This document shows, in pieces, positions 21,562 to 33,063 of a DNA stretch of 64,000 nucleotides. Source of the DNA: Ceratodon purpureus (Eukaryota; Streptophyta; Bryopsida; Pseudoditrichales; Ditrichaceae). Made by a program: the position numbers and the translations under genes. The stretch's first letter is position 1. The number at the start of each line of letters is the position of its first letter. The stretch spans positions 92,935,927-92,999,926 of the forward strand of contig CM026426.1 in assembly GCA_014871385.1 (NCBI GenBank), read 5' to 3'. The notes under the pieces are model-generated. The model saw only the letters and a program-made list of their open reading frames with translations. It was not told the origin of the DNA and did no database searches.

Positions 21562-22913
21562 CTCCAAGCATTTACGTCGTAAGTCTTTGAGGCTCGATTT
21601 TTTCTCGGACCTGTAGTCCTAGACTCGGTTGCACCAGCGGCGGCATGTTTCGGTTGCAGCTTACCATACTTTAGCCACACTGCCTTGGCGGCAATGATAT
21701 TGCTCGCCCAAGTTGGCTTAAAGGGTGCCAGATGGTTCACTCGATTATAAAATGCTGAGATCTTCCGCAGCTTGTCATAATCATGGGTCCAAACGATGTA
21801 CACGTCCCACTTCTTGAAGTCCCTCACCAACTCCTCACTGGCCTTATCCTCGATGAGAGATTTGGACCCCGCAACGTTGTATTGCCCATTGATGATCGAG
21901 AATGTACAGCCCCTTAGATCCTCTTCTTGTCGTGGTCTGAGCTCTGTGTCTCGCATCACACACAGGGTTTGCTTTTGTGTCCTATCCGGCATGTTGACCA
22001 AGTAATGCTTCATCTCCTCCATGCCCCGCTTCTCATATGCACGGATAGTCCAATGGGCCGGTGCGGGCTTGCACCGCGTGACGTCCACACTAATCTTCTT
22101 CGGTTGCCCCTCCTTTTTGAAGACAAACACCTCCTGACAATCACCGAAGAAACCCTGTAAATTCGATTGGCACTATCAAAGTCCAGGATCTCTCCAGCCT
22201 TGTTCTCCTTCGGAAGTTCCACGAGAACAGAGTTCAAACTTGTTGCTAGGTCCTCCGCAGATAAGAGCAAGTCTTTTTTGGGCTTGAGCTTGTCAGTCTT
22301 CTTCTCGAGGCTTTTTTTCTTCAATGGTGAGAGGGGTGTGGGAGTTGTAGAAGCGGCTCGGCTTTGCAAAGGAACTATTGCACTGCCTCTACTGCGTCCG
22401 GTCTGTTGGCTCCTCATTTGGCTCCCGGTTGCTGTCACTCCAGAGATGTCTATATGAGATTTTCCCAAGGTTAGCCTAACCTTTGCCTCCGTTGCGGCGA
22501 GCGTAAGGCTATTGACAACATTCCTCAGTTTCCAAGCTAGAGACTTTGCCTGGAGAGTACGTCCATCCTTTGTAGCCCATTTCTTGTCTATTACCTCTAG
22601 CCTCAATGGCTTCACTATCTCATCGAAGCAAGAAGAGGATAGACTTTCCATTAAGGAAATCGGGTCGAAGAGGTTCTCTGCTACGTCTACTACTATGGTG
22701 AAGATGTATGGATTACTCCCCATAGATGAGCAGAGGATCTTTATGATCTCTCTCTCCTTATGGTCAAACTCGGTGACCTTTGTTTCCATGTCGATGACCA
22801 GGGGATCTTGGACTACATTCTTAAAAATGGTAGCGAAGGCTAGATATGGGGTGTGTGGAACCCATCGCAATGTCAAGCTAAACTGTAGAGCTTTCAGCAT
22901 GGGCCCCTTGCAG

Positions 22914-22934
22914 TTTAGCTCGACCAGAGCTAAA
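22914..22934. repeat. Element D palindrome P8, at the 5' edge of D3
   Basis: Arms TTTAGCTC and GAGCTAAA with centre GACCA (one overlapping base). It lies directly upstream of the first recognisable D3 exon, probably at the end of an intron, since CTGCAAG just after it could serve as acceptor. Confidence 0.75.
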
Positions 22935-23384
22935 CTGTTGGGATGTCATGTGTTATATTTTGTAATTGAACCACCATTTAGCAATGAGGGATTGATTACG
23001 CAATTTGGAGAAATATTTAGTACTTGTCGGCCATTTTTTACTCAAATCCCTCCGTTGTAAATCTGTTGAAACGTGTTCTGCGTGTAGAAAAGAAGGCATT
23101 TTGAAAGGTCAGAACACGAATCTAAAAATGATACAAATATTTCACATTGTATCACACTCGTTCTGGAAAAGGCGGAAGACAATCGAATAAAGTGCTTCCA
23201 ATAAGCCCAATACTCACATACTAAGGCGACCGTAACTATATATATCCAAATAAACCTATGTTGAAACTACAACACAATGCAAATGACATTGATATGTAAT
23301 ATACAATACATGAAATATGCTATTGCAACCATCTTATGATACACACATGCACTGACATTAACATGTAGAGAACCACACATTAAA

Positions 23385-23600
23385 TCACAAACAGAAACAC
23401 ACATACAGAAAACGAACACAATTCAGAATTCGAAACCAAACAGACACACATAGAATACGAACACAATTCAGAATTCGAACATAAACAGTCAAATACAGAA
23501 TACGAACACAAGACAGAATTCTACCACAGACAGACACAAACATAACACATAAAAGATACGAACACAAACAGACACACACAATTCAGAATTCATTAGAAAA
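23385..23600. repeat. Degenerate repeat of ACAGACACACA and ACACAATTCAGAATTCGAA
   Basis: Five or six alternating units of ACAGACACACA and GAATACGAACACAATTCA, 35-60 bases long with variable spacing. Non-coding minisatellite-like array. Confidence 0.6.
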
Positions 23601-24599
23601 AATACAAGATGCTAATCCTAAACTAGCGAGAACATGCCAAAGAATTATAATTGAAACAAAAAAAAAACAAAAAAACTCAATTGAAAGGACCCTAAATTGC
23701 AAAAGTCACTGGAATTCAACTAAAAGAAAAGGAAACGAGTAACGCGATATGTTACGCACCTGAAAATTAGCGCAGCAGCGTTTTCAACGCCTCCAGAAAC
23801 CCCAATCCAAATCGCACGCCTCCACAGTGCACCGAAGAAGTTCGCACAAGAATAGAAGAACCGAAATAAACCTAAACCCTAAAGACGAAGGAAGAACCGA
23901 GCACAAGAACATGTAGAAGAGAATTGGAGAACAACTGCAACAAGACCAAACCGCAGCGCCAAACACCTGGAACTCCCTCCGCGCACGAACACTTCAAACC
24001 ATCAAGAGAAAACCTAAACCCTAGAGACCAACACTACTTCAAACAAACAACTCACACCCTCTGGAGGAAGCAAATGGAACAGAGTACGCCCCCAAAACTC
24101 GCGCGAAACACACTGTAGTGCACAGTCTCTCTCGGAATTCATTCCCGCCACCACCAAAAAACAAGCGCAGACACAGACACACACAGAAAAACGAAGGAGA
24201 AAACACCTTCGTGAACGAGGTTGCGGTGGGGAACAGTTCCTCCTCCTCGCACGGGCCCGTGACCGCGCCGCCAAATCGCGTGGCCCCGTCACCACGGGGT
24301 TCAATGCCCCGTCCCCGCGGGTTAAAATTCTTTTTACTTTTTTTTACCTTGTTATTTGAAATTTGGTTCAACCAATACTTTTTTGGTTTTTTCAAATATA
24401 TAAACGGAACTTAATTTTCTTATTCTTTTATATATATTCCAAAAATAAAATCCTCATTTTATGGATTCACATGAATTGTCCTACATCAATGGTCATCATT
24501 GTTGTAGTATTAATATATGATATTATGTAACAGTATAGACACTTGAGCAAGCAAAAAATCTAGGTAGGCAAATTATGAACAATTTTTAGAGAATTGAAA

Positions 24600-25275
24600 A
24601 TTTTATATTTATTCATGAGAAGCAAATATTTAAAATTTCGTAAATATTCATTACTTTCTAATAAGGTGCAAATATACTACTTTTATGATATATTCATGAG
24701 AATCTAATATTTTTGTACGAATTAGCTTCTTATTAGAGAAACTTAATTTGTATGAAATTAAAAATATTCATGAGTAGCAAATATTCTACTTTTTTTAAAT
24801 ATTCATAAGAAGCAAATATTCGCACAAATTTATTACTTTATAACAAGAAAGTAGAATATTCGGTTCATGTGATATTTTAACTTCATTAATATTAATTGAA
24901 TATGAGACGTCTACAAATTTAATTAACATAATAATCCTTTCAGATATATGAAGTTAATATTTGTACAAAGACGAATTTAATTTGAATACAAAAATTTAGA
25001 GTTTAAATAATAGTTTGTAATTATATAACGAAAGCATCAAATATGAATACACTATTAGCAATGAAATTTAATTTACTATACTCTAATTGGGTACATATTT
25101 ACGTAATTGTTATCATCATATTATTCTTGAAATACATGTTAGTATAATACACAAAGTACATTGTTAAAAATAATAATATTAAATTATAGAATTCAATTCA
25201 TTTATTATGGCAAATTATTTACATTTTTAAGAAGATTGAATTTTTTATACTTATTCATGAGAAGCAAATACATAA
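24600..25275. repeat. Dispersed ATTCATGAGAAGCAAATATT phrase in AT-rich block
   Basis: At least five imperfect copies of ATTCATGAGAAGCAAATATT, at about 24613, 24703, 24763, 24804 and 25252, the first four spaced 40-90 bases. The block is over 75 percent AT with no coding potential. Confidence 0.55.
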
Positions 25276-25846
25276 ACCATGGTATGCCTTGTATGATTGG
25301 CATGTAAATTACATAAATCTTATGAAATTCATTAACGTTCTCACTTGACTAATATTCGTACAATTTTATTACATTCTAATAAGAAAGTGGAATATTTGGT
25401 TCATTCATATAATTTTAAAAAACAAAATTCATAATTCATCGATTCAAACGATACGTCTTAAATCAATGATCATAATTATAATTGTAGTTTTAATATATGA
25501 TATCGAGAAAGGCTCTAGTTGCTTGTGCAAGCATACAATCCCATCAATCAATTCTTTAATAATGAATTAGAATGCCACATTGAAGTAAATCTAGACTTTC
25601 AAAAGTCCACATCGGTCAAAGTCCCGTTACCGACTGTAATCAAAGTCACCTTCGTTACTTTAGAACATTCGGCCTCCTGCCCGAGCCCCTTCATAAGCAT
25701 AAGTTCCTTTGCGCGACGAAACAATTGTTCCATTCTTAGTTTCTCTTCTATTTCATCTACTTCTAGTTCATTTGCCGTGATGAGGAAGGCGGGCGGTGGT
25801 TTTAGGGTGTCAAGTTACCCGGAAGCCGGTTGTTTTCCCACAATGA

Positions 25847-26104
25847 GTGGAGGAGCTTCGTCCGTGGTTTATGGCGGTGGAACGCGCCCGTAGTCGCAGC
25901 GTAGCCATTCTTGCGTGGAACCGCATCGCACGCCTAATGCAGCCAGGTGTGGAGTGGGATTGGACTATTGCACACGGTCTAGAGCAAATGGAAATTATGA
26001 ACGCTTCCAACATCAAGTTTTCCCTCACCTCCGGCGAGGTCTTCTGTATGGCTGATTCTAATGAGGAGGGGAGCGGGAATTTGGGGAGCCCACCACATCA
26101 GTGA
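25847..26104 (+). CDS. Weak ORF in element D core
   Basis: Eighty-odd codons opening with GTG rather than ATG (an overlapping frame has ATG at about 25779). The peptide contains VAILAWNRIARLMQPGVEW, of normal composition, but I recognise no family and see no paired splice sites. Listed only because it is the least unlikely coding stretch in the D core. Confidence 0.2.
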   Translation: MEELRPWFMAVERARSRSVAILAWNRIARLMQPGVEWDWTIAHGLEQMEIMNASNIKFSLTSGEVFCMADSNEEGSGNLGSPPHQ

Positions 26105-27194
26105 CGAGGTGAAATGTTATCTCCTCGTAACCCTTAACCTAGCCCTTAGTTCGATGTTTACATAGTAATAAATTACGGTTGTTGTATGTCTAGCTAGAAT
26201 TCCATTGCCTAATGCTGAGTTTGTGGTGAGTGTCAAGAGGATGAGTCCCTGCTTTTGACCTGCACTTTTCGATTTTATACCCTAAACATCATACATTGTG
26301 ATCTTCTTCTTCTCTTTGCTCCTGAACTTGCAGGCATCTTCGATACACTTTTGTTGTTTAACTTCTTGGTGCTAATCAGCTCAGATATAGGAAGGGGACT
26401 TCACTAAGTAGTTAACAGGACCGTTATATCATACGATATTTGGCAACCATAGATGTAAAAACAAATCACTTTCATCTTTTGGTAACTCTCGCCAAAGGTG
26501 TCCCCCGTGTGGGTTGTAAACTATTTTTGGAATGGAATGCCTTCAAAATAGAGTTGTTTTGAATAAGAAACAGAGTTTAATTTGATGCTTTCATATTTGT
26601 ATAATTTGTATCCTAATATTTCCATGGTTTAGAATAAATTCAGTAGTAGCAAGTCTAGAAAATAATCAATACATTAAAATTCATACTTCCCTAACTTTGA
26701 TTCTTAGATATCCAAAAGTCAAAAACTAATGTAAATCTATAAATTTATATGAACCAAAATATCTTTTCATATCTTAAATACTACAAACATATAATTATTC
26801 TAAATATCAGAAACGAAAAAACAAATCTACATCAAAGTTGGCGAAATAAACACATTATGAAATAAATAAAAACATAAATAAACATACATGAATATATATA
26901 CATGATAATTATATCTCACTAAATGTTTAAAATAAAGAAATAAATCTAGATTTAAAAATATATCTGCCTAGGTCTATCAAGAACTATTCATGAACTCACA
27001 TATATTGATTTGATTTCCTACATCATATATAATAATGAAATTGAGCAAAAACACATACTCTAGTACATGGAGATATGAACATTTGCAACGATGTACTTCC
27101 CTGTATAAACCTTAGTCACAAAACTCAAATAGGTTCAAAAACTTTTGAATTAATTTTATTCCATATACAAGAAATTTAATGTCCCTAAAAATGC

Positions 27195-27286
27195 CTAAAC
27201 CTTGTACCCTAAACCCTTAACCCTCGACATGAGATCCTAAACCCTAAACCCTGAACCCTATATCCTAAACCCTGAACCCTGATAGA
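27195..27286 (-). repeat. CCCTAAA telomere-like tract
   Basis: About nine CCCTAAA, CCCTGAA or CCCTTAA units in 92 bases, i.e. the plant telomere repeat in reverse orientation relative to the tract at 10731-10795. Degenerate and interstitial. Confidence 0.6.
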
Positions 27287-27894
27287 CGATGATAAGTTTG
27301 GGGCCGAAAGTCAACATTCTGTCAAGCGCTATGACGTGTCCAACCCATCCCATTTGATACAATTAATGCACCAAATATTTCGCATCTGCATCTATGTAAA
27401 GGGCCGAGAAGTATGGAAAGTTGTATTTCCCGCGCTTGCTCACACCCCCAGATGTGGATGGACGAATGGTCATGCATGATTCCCGCCTATTTTCAAAACT
27501 GAAGCGGCATGAAAACGGTCACACGTTAGAGAATGACCTCTGGAATCGTCCCCGCTCGAAGTCTTTTCTCTACTCACTTGCTTCTCTCGCGTGTAGGAGC
27601 TCTCATCGCTTACTTGGAGGTCGTTGTTTTCTAGACGGAAGCTGTATTGCGCCGTTTCTCTTATACGTCTTCTCTTCAGTTTTCTCCGATCATCAACACA
27701 CATCATTGATTTTTGGTTGTTCTATGCTTGCGATTGTTGCAATTCTTGGTGTATTAGCAGTGTCTTTCTTTACTACTGGGAAACGTTTGAGAGCGGAAAC
27801 TGTCACTGTACTCTGAGTCTGCGACTCTGAGTCTGCGTACTCTGAGTCCGTCGATGTGAGTACCTACTAACGCGCCGGTTTTTGCGGAGTACAG

Positions 27895-28011
27895 TTTAGC
27901 TCGACTCGAGCTATACTGCGTGGTCCTGTGGATGCCATGCAGTTTAGCTCGAGTCGAGCTAAACTGCGCGGCTCTATGGATGCAGCACAGTTTAGCTCGA
28001 GTCGAGCTAAA
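27895..28011. repeat. Element D palindromes P9, P10 and P11 upstream of D1
   Basis: Three 21-bp palindromes at 27895-27915, 27943-27963 and 27991-28011, exactly 48 bases apart start to start, each inside a repeated phrase CAG-palindrome-CTGCG. P10 and P11 are identical, with 8-bp arms TTTAGCTC and GAGCTAAA around GAGTC. They end about 95 bases before the D1 ATG, a position suited to a promoter or protein-binding array. Confidence 0.85.
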
Positions 28012-28106
28012 CTGCGCCAGGGTTATGGTCTTTGACTTGCAGATGAATTATCTACAAGGAGTATAATATATTCTCATAAAATTGGATCTGTTGCATTCCA
28101 GGTACA

Positions 28107-30943
28107 ATGAATTACTCCTCAGATGACGAGGTACCGGTTGAAGCGCCCTTAAACCCTGACCTTCCAGACTTTGTGGTTGTATCCTCAAGACAATGGCAGA
28201 ACAAGACTGTAACAATATGTAGTGACGACAATATCCCGTTAGCAGAGGGTTTGATCCGGAACCCACGGTCCCGCTTGGTATCTGACACGGTTGGTCCCCT
28301 TGGTGATTCCGTTGTCGTTGTCCAGGTATCACGTTCGTTACTCGAAGAAGAGTCAGAAGATGATTGGAGGTTCTCCTTCAAAACGTGGCCTATCAGCCAC
28401 GTCTATCTGGATGGAGTTAGTCTGCAGCACCATAGTCAACATGATGTTTATAACCGTTGGGTTGCGGAGCGTAACCGATCCCTGGGTGATTGTACATGAT
28501 CGTATGATAACTCCTCTAGGAATACCCCCCCACCTATATCACGTCACGCTGAGTTTTTGATGACCCAGCCATCTATCAACTCTGTAGCGGCAAACACGTG
28601 CTGCGCTCACCTATGCGTCCAACACTATCCCAGAGATAAAATCTCTACTCTACGGTCGCGTATGTACAACAAGACCACAGTGCAGTTCCGAAACCACATA
28701 AAATTGACGTGCATAGACACATCCACAAGAATTCAGCGGGGAGGATTGTGGTGACTCTGGAGGGCATAGATGTTTGCCCCTTCGCCTGGATGAAGATTAT
28801 AGGAGTGAGCTCCACTACATTTTATAGAAATGCCAAGTATGCTGCTGCTGGTTTCGAGGCTCAATTTCACGGTAATACTGGTTTACGTAAACCTCGAAAT
28901 CACACAGTGGTAGCAACTGCCGTCCTAGGGGCCATCCTTGACAGGCATGCCGACCACATGCCCCACAAGAGTCGTGTTCTGCCTTCAGGGGAGACAGTTG
29001 TAGCTGAAGTTCTGCCTTCTTGATTCAAATGGAAGGAACAGATTCCAATCCTCGATGAGCATTTAGCGGACTGTGGATTGCCTCCTATGTCCGCTTCTAA
29101 CTTGAGCAAGATCAGGAGGCTTAGCTATCCAGAATATTACGCCAAACGGGCAGGAGACAACTTCGCTCGTTGCTCAAAATGTGATGAGCTCCAGTCCCAG
29201 AAGAAGTTGACGGTTACAGGATCTCAGGCGTCCCTGTTGTGGTCTAAGAAAATGAGGCTGCACAATGACTCTGCAATGGCGCATAGGGACTTGTACTACC
29301 TAAATCGATTCAGGTCGAAGGCTACTCCTCATAAAGTTCTTACAATTATGCATGACAAGATGGACCACTCCAAGACAGCATCGCCGGCCTTATCCCACAA
29401 GGTCAAACACTTAGACGGTCTCATGAAGCTTCCTCTCGCTATCACCGGAATGCTTGCTCATGGGCATGTGGACCAACGTTACGCCCATTATGGCCTTGAA
29501 ATTTACTCACACGATGCTAATTACACGGTTGGATCGTTTGCGAAGCTCCTTCGGGACCTTATGACACCCCCTAAATCCACCTCTAGGGAACTCTTTCAAG
29601 AGAATCCGTCCCACCCATTGTATGCCGCGCTTTTGCATGGTTCAAAGATGTGTTTGGATCCTCTTGGCCCTCCTCCTGAGGTTCCTGTTGCTGCTAAACC
29701 CTTGCCTCCCATTCTTAACGTCCAAATGGATAACGCTGTCAGCGATAACAAGAATAGATTCGTATTTTCATTCTGGTCCCTATTAGTCGCGAAGCAGGTG
29801 TTTCGCGAAGTGTACGTGAATTTCATGCTGGTTGGCCATACTCATGACGATATTGATGCCCTTTTCGGGCGATGGAGCATGGCTTTGCGGAGGGAGGACT
29901 TCCCCATAGTACCTCTCCTCATGAAGTCCTTCATGAAAAATGAAGCAGTACCAACAATTCCGCATCTTATTCAGGAGGTCCCAGATTTCAAGAAATTCAT
30001 TGCGGAGTGGATGCTTGATGGCGACGATACGTTAATGGGTCACACTAAAGCTCATCAGTTCAAATTCTATGCAGATTCTTCACGATGCCTAGTCATGAAG
30101 TATAAAATCTTCTGTCACGACGACGACTGGTTGCCAAAAGGAGATGGTTGTGGCATCAAGTTGTGGAAGGAGGATTCTGAAGGTCGATCTTTATGGCCCC
30201 GTGGTGTTCCTGGTGCCGTGGCGCCTCGCGAGATGCGGCACCTGCCTGATGTGATTAAGGGCTTGTCGGGTTTTGTAGATCATTGGGAGAGGCTATCTTC
30301 GGATTCAGTTCAGTCCAGAAGAATCTATGAGCCACTCTCATACTATTGGAACGATGTTAAAGAGGCTCTTTCCATCCCCTTTGATGCAGTCTCCACCTTG
30401 GAGCATGGTTTTTGGCCATCCACTTGGCTCGCTCACTCCGTCGAAGACGAGTTTCAGGAAGATGGAACTTTGCGCGAGGAGTTCGCAGAGGATGATCACT
30501 TTGTTGGTCACAAACGAGATCGCCCAGGACCGTCATTCCGTGTTGCGCGAGATCTTTTTGCTGGGTACTTCTTAGCATTACGACCCTGCGATGAAGACGA
30601 TCGTCCTTTCTGGCTTGCGAGGGCCTTGACTGACCCTAATTCGAACCCTGACCTCCCGAACACGCTCCAAGTAGAGTTCTACCGCCCAATTTCCCGAGAT
30701 GAAAATGTTTTGAAATTCTATACCGGCTGGGATGTGGATGGGAGACTTCGTTGGATAGTTGAGAAGGATGTACCCGAGTCGTGGCAGAGTACTGATGCAG
30801 TCATAACAGCTTGGAAATCCAAAGTTAAAAAAAATGTCAACGAGCGGGGCGTTGGCAAGGATCCAACGCTGAAGATTCCACTCAAACAACTGAACATTAT
30901 AAAGGCCTCCTTGGAGAGATTTGTTTCTCCGGATTCTGAATAA
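28107..30943 (+). pseudogene. D1: DUF7869-like putative transposase
   Basis: Starts ATG 28107 (MNYSSDDE). The frame continues past a TGA at 28497 to about 28730, includes a Cys motif (NTCCAHLCVQHYP), then shifts frame to the GIDVCPFAWMKIIGVSSTTFYR block, has a second TGA at 29021, and is then open for over 600 codons to 30943. The open part has HDKMDHSKTASP, LPLAITGMLAHGH, IYSHDANYTVGS, then VQMDNAVSDNKNR and FMLVGHTHDDIDALFGRWS, the signature of the DUF7869-type domain with Asp residues placed as in an RNase H-like DDE core. That family is widespread in mobile elements; a transposase role is inferred. The C-terminal third is mixed charge with no named domain. Two TGA codons and one frameshift mean that this copy is inactive unless the indel is a sequencing error. 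Three palindromes precede it and six follow it. Confidence 0.75.
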
Positions 30944-31075
30944 ACATGTAGCTTTCAAGTTGGTAGTCTTGAAGTTCTGAATTTAGTCAGATCACTTATA
31001 TTTGTTTGAAGACGACTGAACTGAATTTCGTTCGTCCCTTCATCCAACATTATGTTTTCTAGACAAAGGTAGATG

Positions 31076-31876
31076 TTTAGCTCGAGTCGACCTAATCAGT
31101 TATAGCGTATTAGTTCTAGCGTATTTATGTATTGAATTCTAGCAAATTACATATATTTTGTTGGAGGGAACACTACTTAAGTGCTTCAGTCCATTCCTTA
31201 TTTATCATCTGTACCACATTATAGGCAGCAGTTTAGGTCAAGGCGACCTAAACTGCATTTGGTGTTGAAGTTCGTACTTTACGAGTGCACAATACCAACA
31301 GATCACCTATAATTCTTCTTGTAGATTTTTACTTAGTACCCTAAAGCGTTGATTCTATATCATATGTACTGCCACTTAACAGCCATTTAGGTCCAGGCGA
31401 CCTAAGCGACATCTAGCGTTGAAGTTCCTAGTTTGGATTTCTGAAGTAGAGCCGATAACATACATTTGTTGGCATGGACTATACTGAAGTCCATATGTTC
31501 TTTGATTGCATATCATACTGTATAAACTGTAGGCAGCTATGTTCGTTGAACAACTTGAATGTTTGTAGAGGTCTGAAAGGGCCCGTCACAGATTCAACAT
31601 TTAAGGAGTGTCGACCTAAATTGTATTTCCACACATATATATAATATAAGTTTGCCCAAGATATCCGTTGTATCCATTTCTTGTTATTCGCATGATGTTC
31701 ATTTAGGGTGGTTCGACCTACCTTGTATTTTTTCATATATTTCTAGTAAACCATCCGGTTCTTTCATTTCCCATTACTACTGTGTGATCATGTCCCAAAT
31801 TCATGGAAATTGCTTATAAGCTTTTCCTTGCCAAGTATGGGACCATTGTGCCCATTTTAACTCGACCTGACCTAAT
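31076..31876. repeat. Element D palindromes P12 to P17
   Basis: Six sites at 31076-31096, 31232-31252, 31386-31406, 31600-31620, 31702-31722 and 31856-31876. P12 is half AGCT, half GACC type; P13 to P17 have the GGTC/GACC arms (for example TTTAGGTC and GACCTAAA) and become more degenerate rightwards. Spacing is about 100-215 bases. They mark the right side of element D. Confidence 0.7.
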
Positions 31877-32504
31877 GCATTATTTTGGGAGATGATAAAT
31901 CTCCCAAAATAACGAATATGGTGTTTTAGAAAACAAACGTACACAGTAGAATCACATAAGTAATTCTTTTACCTACTGTTAAAACATAGATTCAGTTGTT
32001 ACAGAAAACAGTTTCTCAGAATCAATGTCTCCTCAAATCCTCATTGTATTAGTGCTCGCATATACGAAGGTTTTGCACAAAATAATACCGAAGTACATAA
32101 AGTATTCAGCAAACATTGCGGAAACCAGAAACTTGAAGTGCTACAAAATGTTGGAAAAGGTGTCGCTAAACCTAATTATAAACCAGAACTACGGAATAAA
32201 CTCATCATCACTTTCTCAAGCACTGTTTAAAATGAATGGGCAGATACTAGGATTATATGTTTTGCAAGGACTAGATGAGGCACTCGAACTACTAGAAGAA
32301 ATCTGAGCTAACACTTCTGTCAGGCCTTCAATGTAGCAAGGAAGTCTATTAGATCTGCTCCGTGACCGGTATTCTCTCCTAAGATGTCTCAGATTCAGAC
32401 TTCGACTGCAAAAAAGAATTAAATGTTAGTTACAAAGAACAGAGTCAAAATAATACTCAAGAGCAGTAGAGAAAGAAGGATGAAATTGAAAACAAACTTA
32501 ATCA
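31877..32504. other. Spacer right of element D
   Basis: No gene supported; a 93-codon frame at 32025-32306 is low in informative composition. No further D palindromes occur, so the D boundary is probably near 31.9-32.4 kb. Confidence 0.35.
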
Positions 32505-33063
32505 CAGTAATCTACGGCATCCTCCTCGAGAAGGACCTCGTCATTCTTGGTAAGATGAGTAACTTCGGATGGCGCTACTGCATGAGGCACTGCCGAGGTC
32601 CTCTGAAGAGGCTCCAGGACCTCCTTGAAGATATTCTTATCCCCTTCAAGTGCCACGATCGCCCTCATTGTTGCCTGGGCGACCAACATAGAAGCCCCTG
32701 GAAGTACAATAGAAGGAGTTAGAATCAACATACTTCAAAGGGAGGCAGTAATGGAGAACTAAAAATCTGAAGAATAAACTTACCAGTTCCCGGAGAGAGG
32801 TCACAGATAATTCCATTTTCGGGGGTAAATTCTCCAATAAGGAGCTCCATCAAGGCCTGAGACTTTTCTTTTGGACCTCTCCAAAGGAAGTCAGAATCCT
32901 TCCTCTTCAACGCGGATTCCTCAGTCACAAGATTAGAAAGAACATCATCCTTAGATAGGTTGATCTTCGCAAATTGAGGCCCTGTGACAATGGTTAGGTT
33001 CTTCGGTTTCCTAGCCACAGGCTTGGTGAAGCTGCGCACTAACAAGACGGCCCTAAACATCAA
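32505..33063 (-). pseudogene. Fragment of a DNA methyltransferase (SAM-binding part)
   Basis: Two minus-strand exons, 33063-32784 and 32697-32505, joined by a 86-nt GT-AG intron (32783-32698) in phase. The product has KSQALMELLIGEFTPENG followed by IICDLSPGTGASML and AIVALEGDKNIF. This is the arrangement at the C-terminus of beta-class N4/N6 DNA methyltransferases: a K-S/P-x-x-L helix, an Asp-x-x-x-G-T-G SAM loop (motif I), then an acidic residue after a hydrophobic strand (motif II). It parallels the methyltransferase part of D3 but is a different sequence. The target-recognition part and the motif IV catalytic loop are missing upstream, where gene A2 related sequence begins, so it is a truncated copy. 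Ends with TGA at 32505. Confidence 0.55.

Larger units (their letters stand above)
14742..22934 (-). pseudogene. D3: ParB-like plus DNA-methyltransferase fusion, interrupted by L1
   Basis: Minus-strand gene in several exons. (1) 22905 to about 22150: conserved N-terminal region with Lys/Ser-rich linker. (2) About 22135-21576: CTFSIINGQYNVAGSK, resembling the ING/DGQHR core of ParB-like proteins, then VNHLAPFKPTWASNIIAAK. Intron 21575-21424, in phase. (3) 21423 to about 20815: NFVEAIRERF... Then stops and frame changes at 20810-20560. (4) To 20094: NPFFMEFFNM, HWLLICGDDEDF, YPSELRMEFYPHVHDTFCKYGG, the K/P-S-L plus motif I approach of beta-class DNA N4/N6 methyltransferases. The exon is split by the L1 element, resumes at 15881-15841, and after intron 15840-15702 continues LSISAFVVADDSD, then a disordered Pro/Ser tail ending at 14742. 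A run of six G beside the insertion looks one base short for the frame. Dead as it stands. Names of the two domains are inference from motifs. Confidence 0.55.
22935..27894. other. Non-coding core of element D between D3 and D1
   Basis: About 5 kb between two divergent genes without a gene I can support. It includes an EcoRI-like GAATTC-rich repeat zone, a short GC-rich patch (24230-24325), a very AT-rich block with a recurring 20-bp phrase, a telomere-like tract, and weak open frames at 25847-26104 and 27421-27816 that have no ATG start in a good context and no recognisable domain. No element D palindrome occurs between 22935 and 27894. Confidence 0.4.

Noticed and set aside
24039..24395. 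118-codon minus-strand frame in the GC-rich patch of element D core
   Set aside because: Low-complexity ends (Lys/Asn and Cys/Phe/Leu runs), no domain and no splice support.
27895..28011. CRISPR-like array (three regular repeats)
   Set aside because: Only three units, palindromes rather than unique spacers, and a clearly eukaryotic transposon context.
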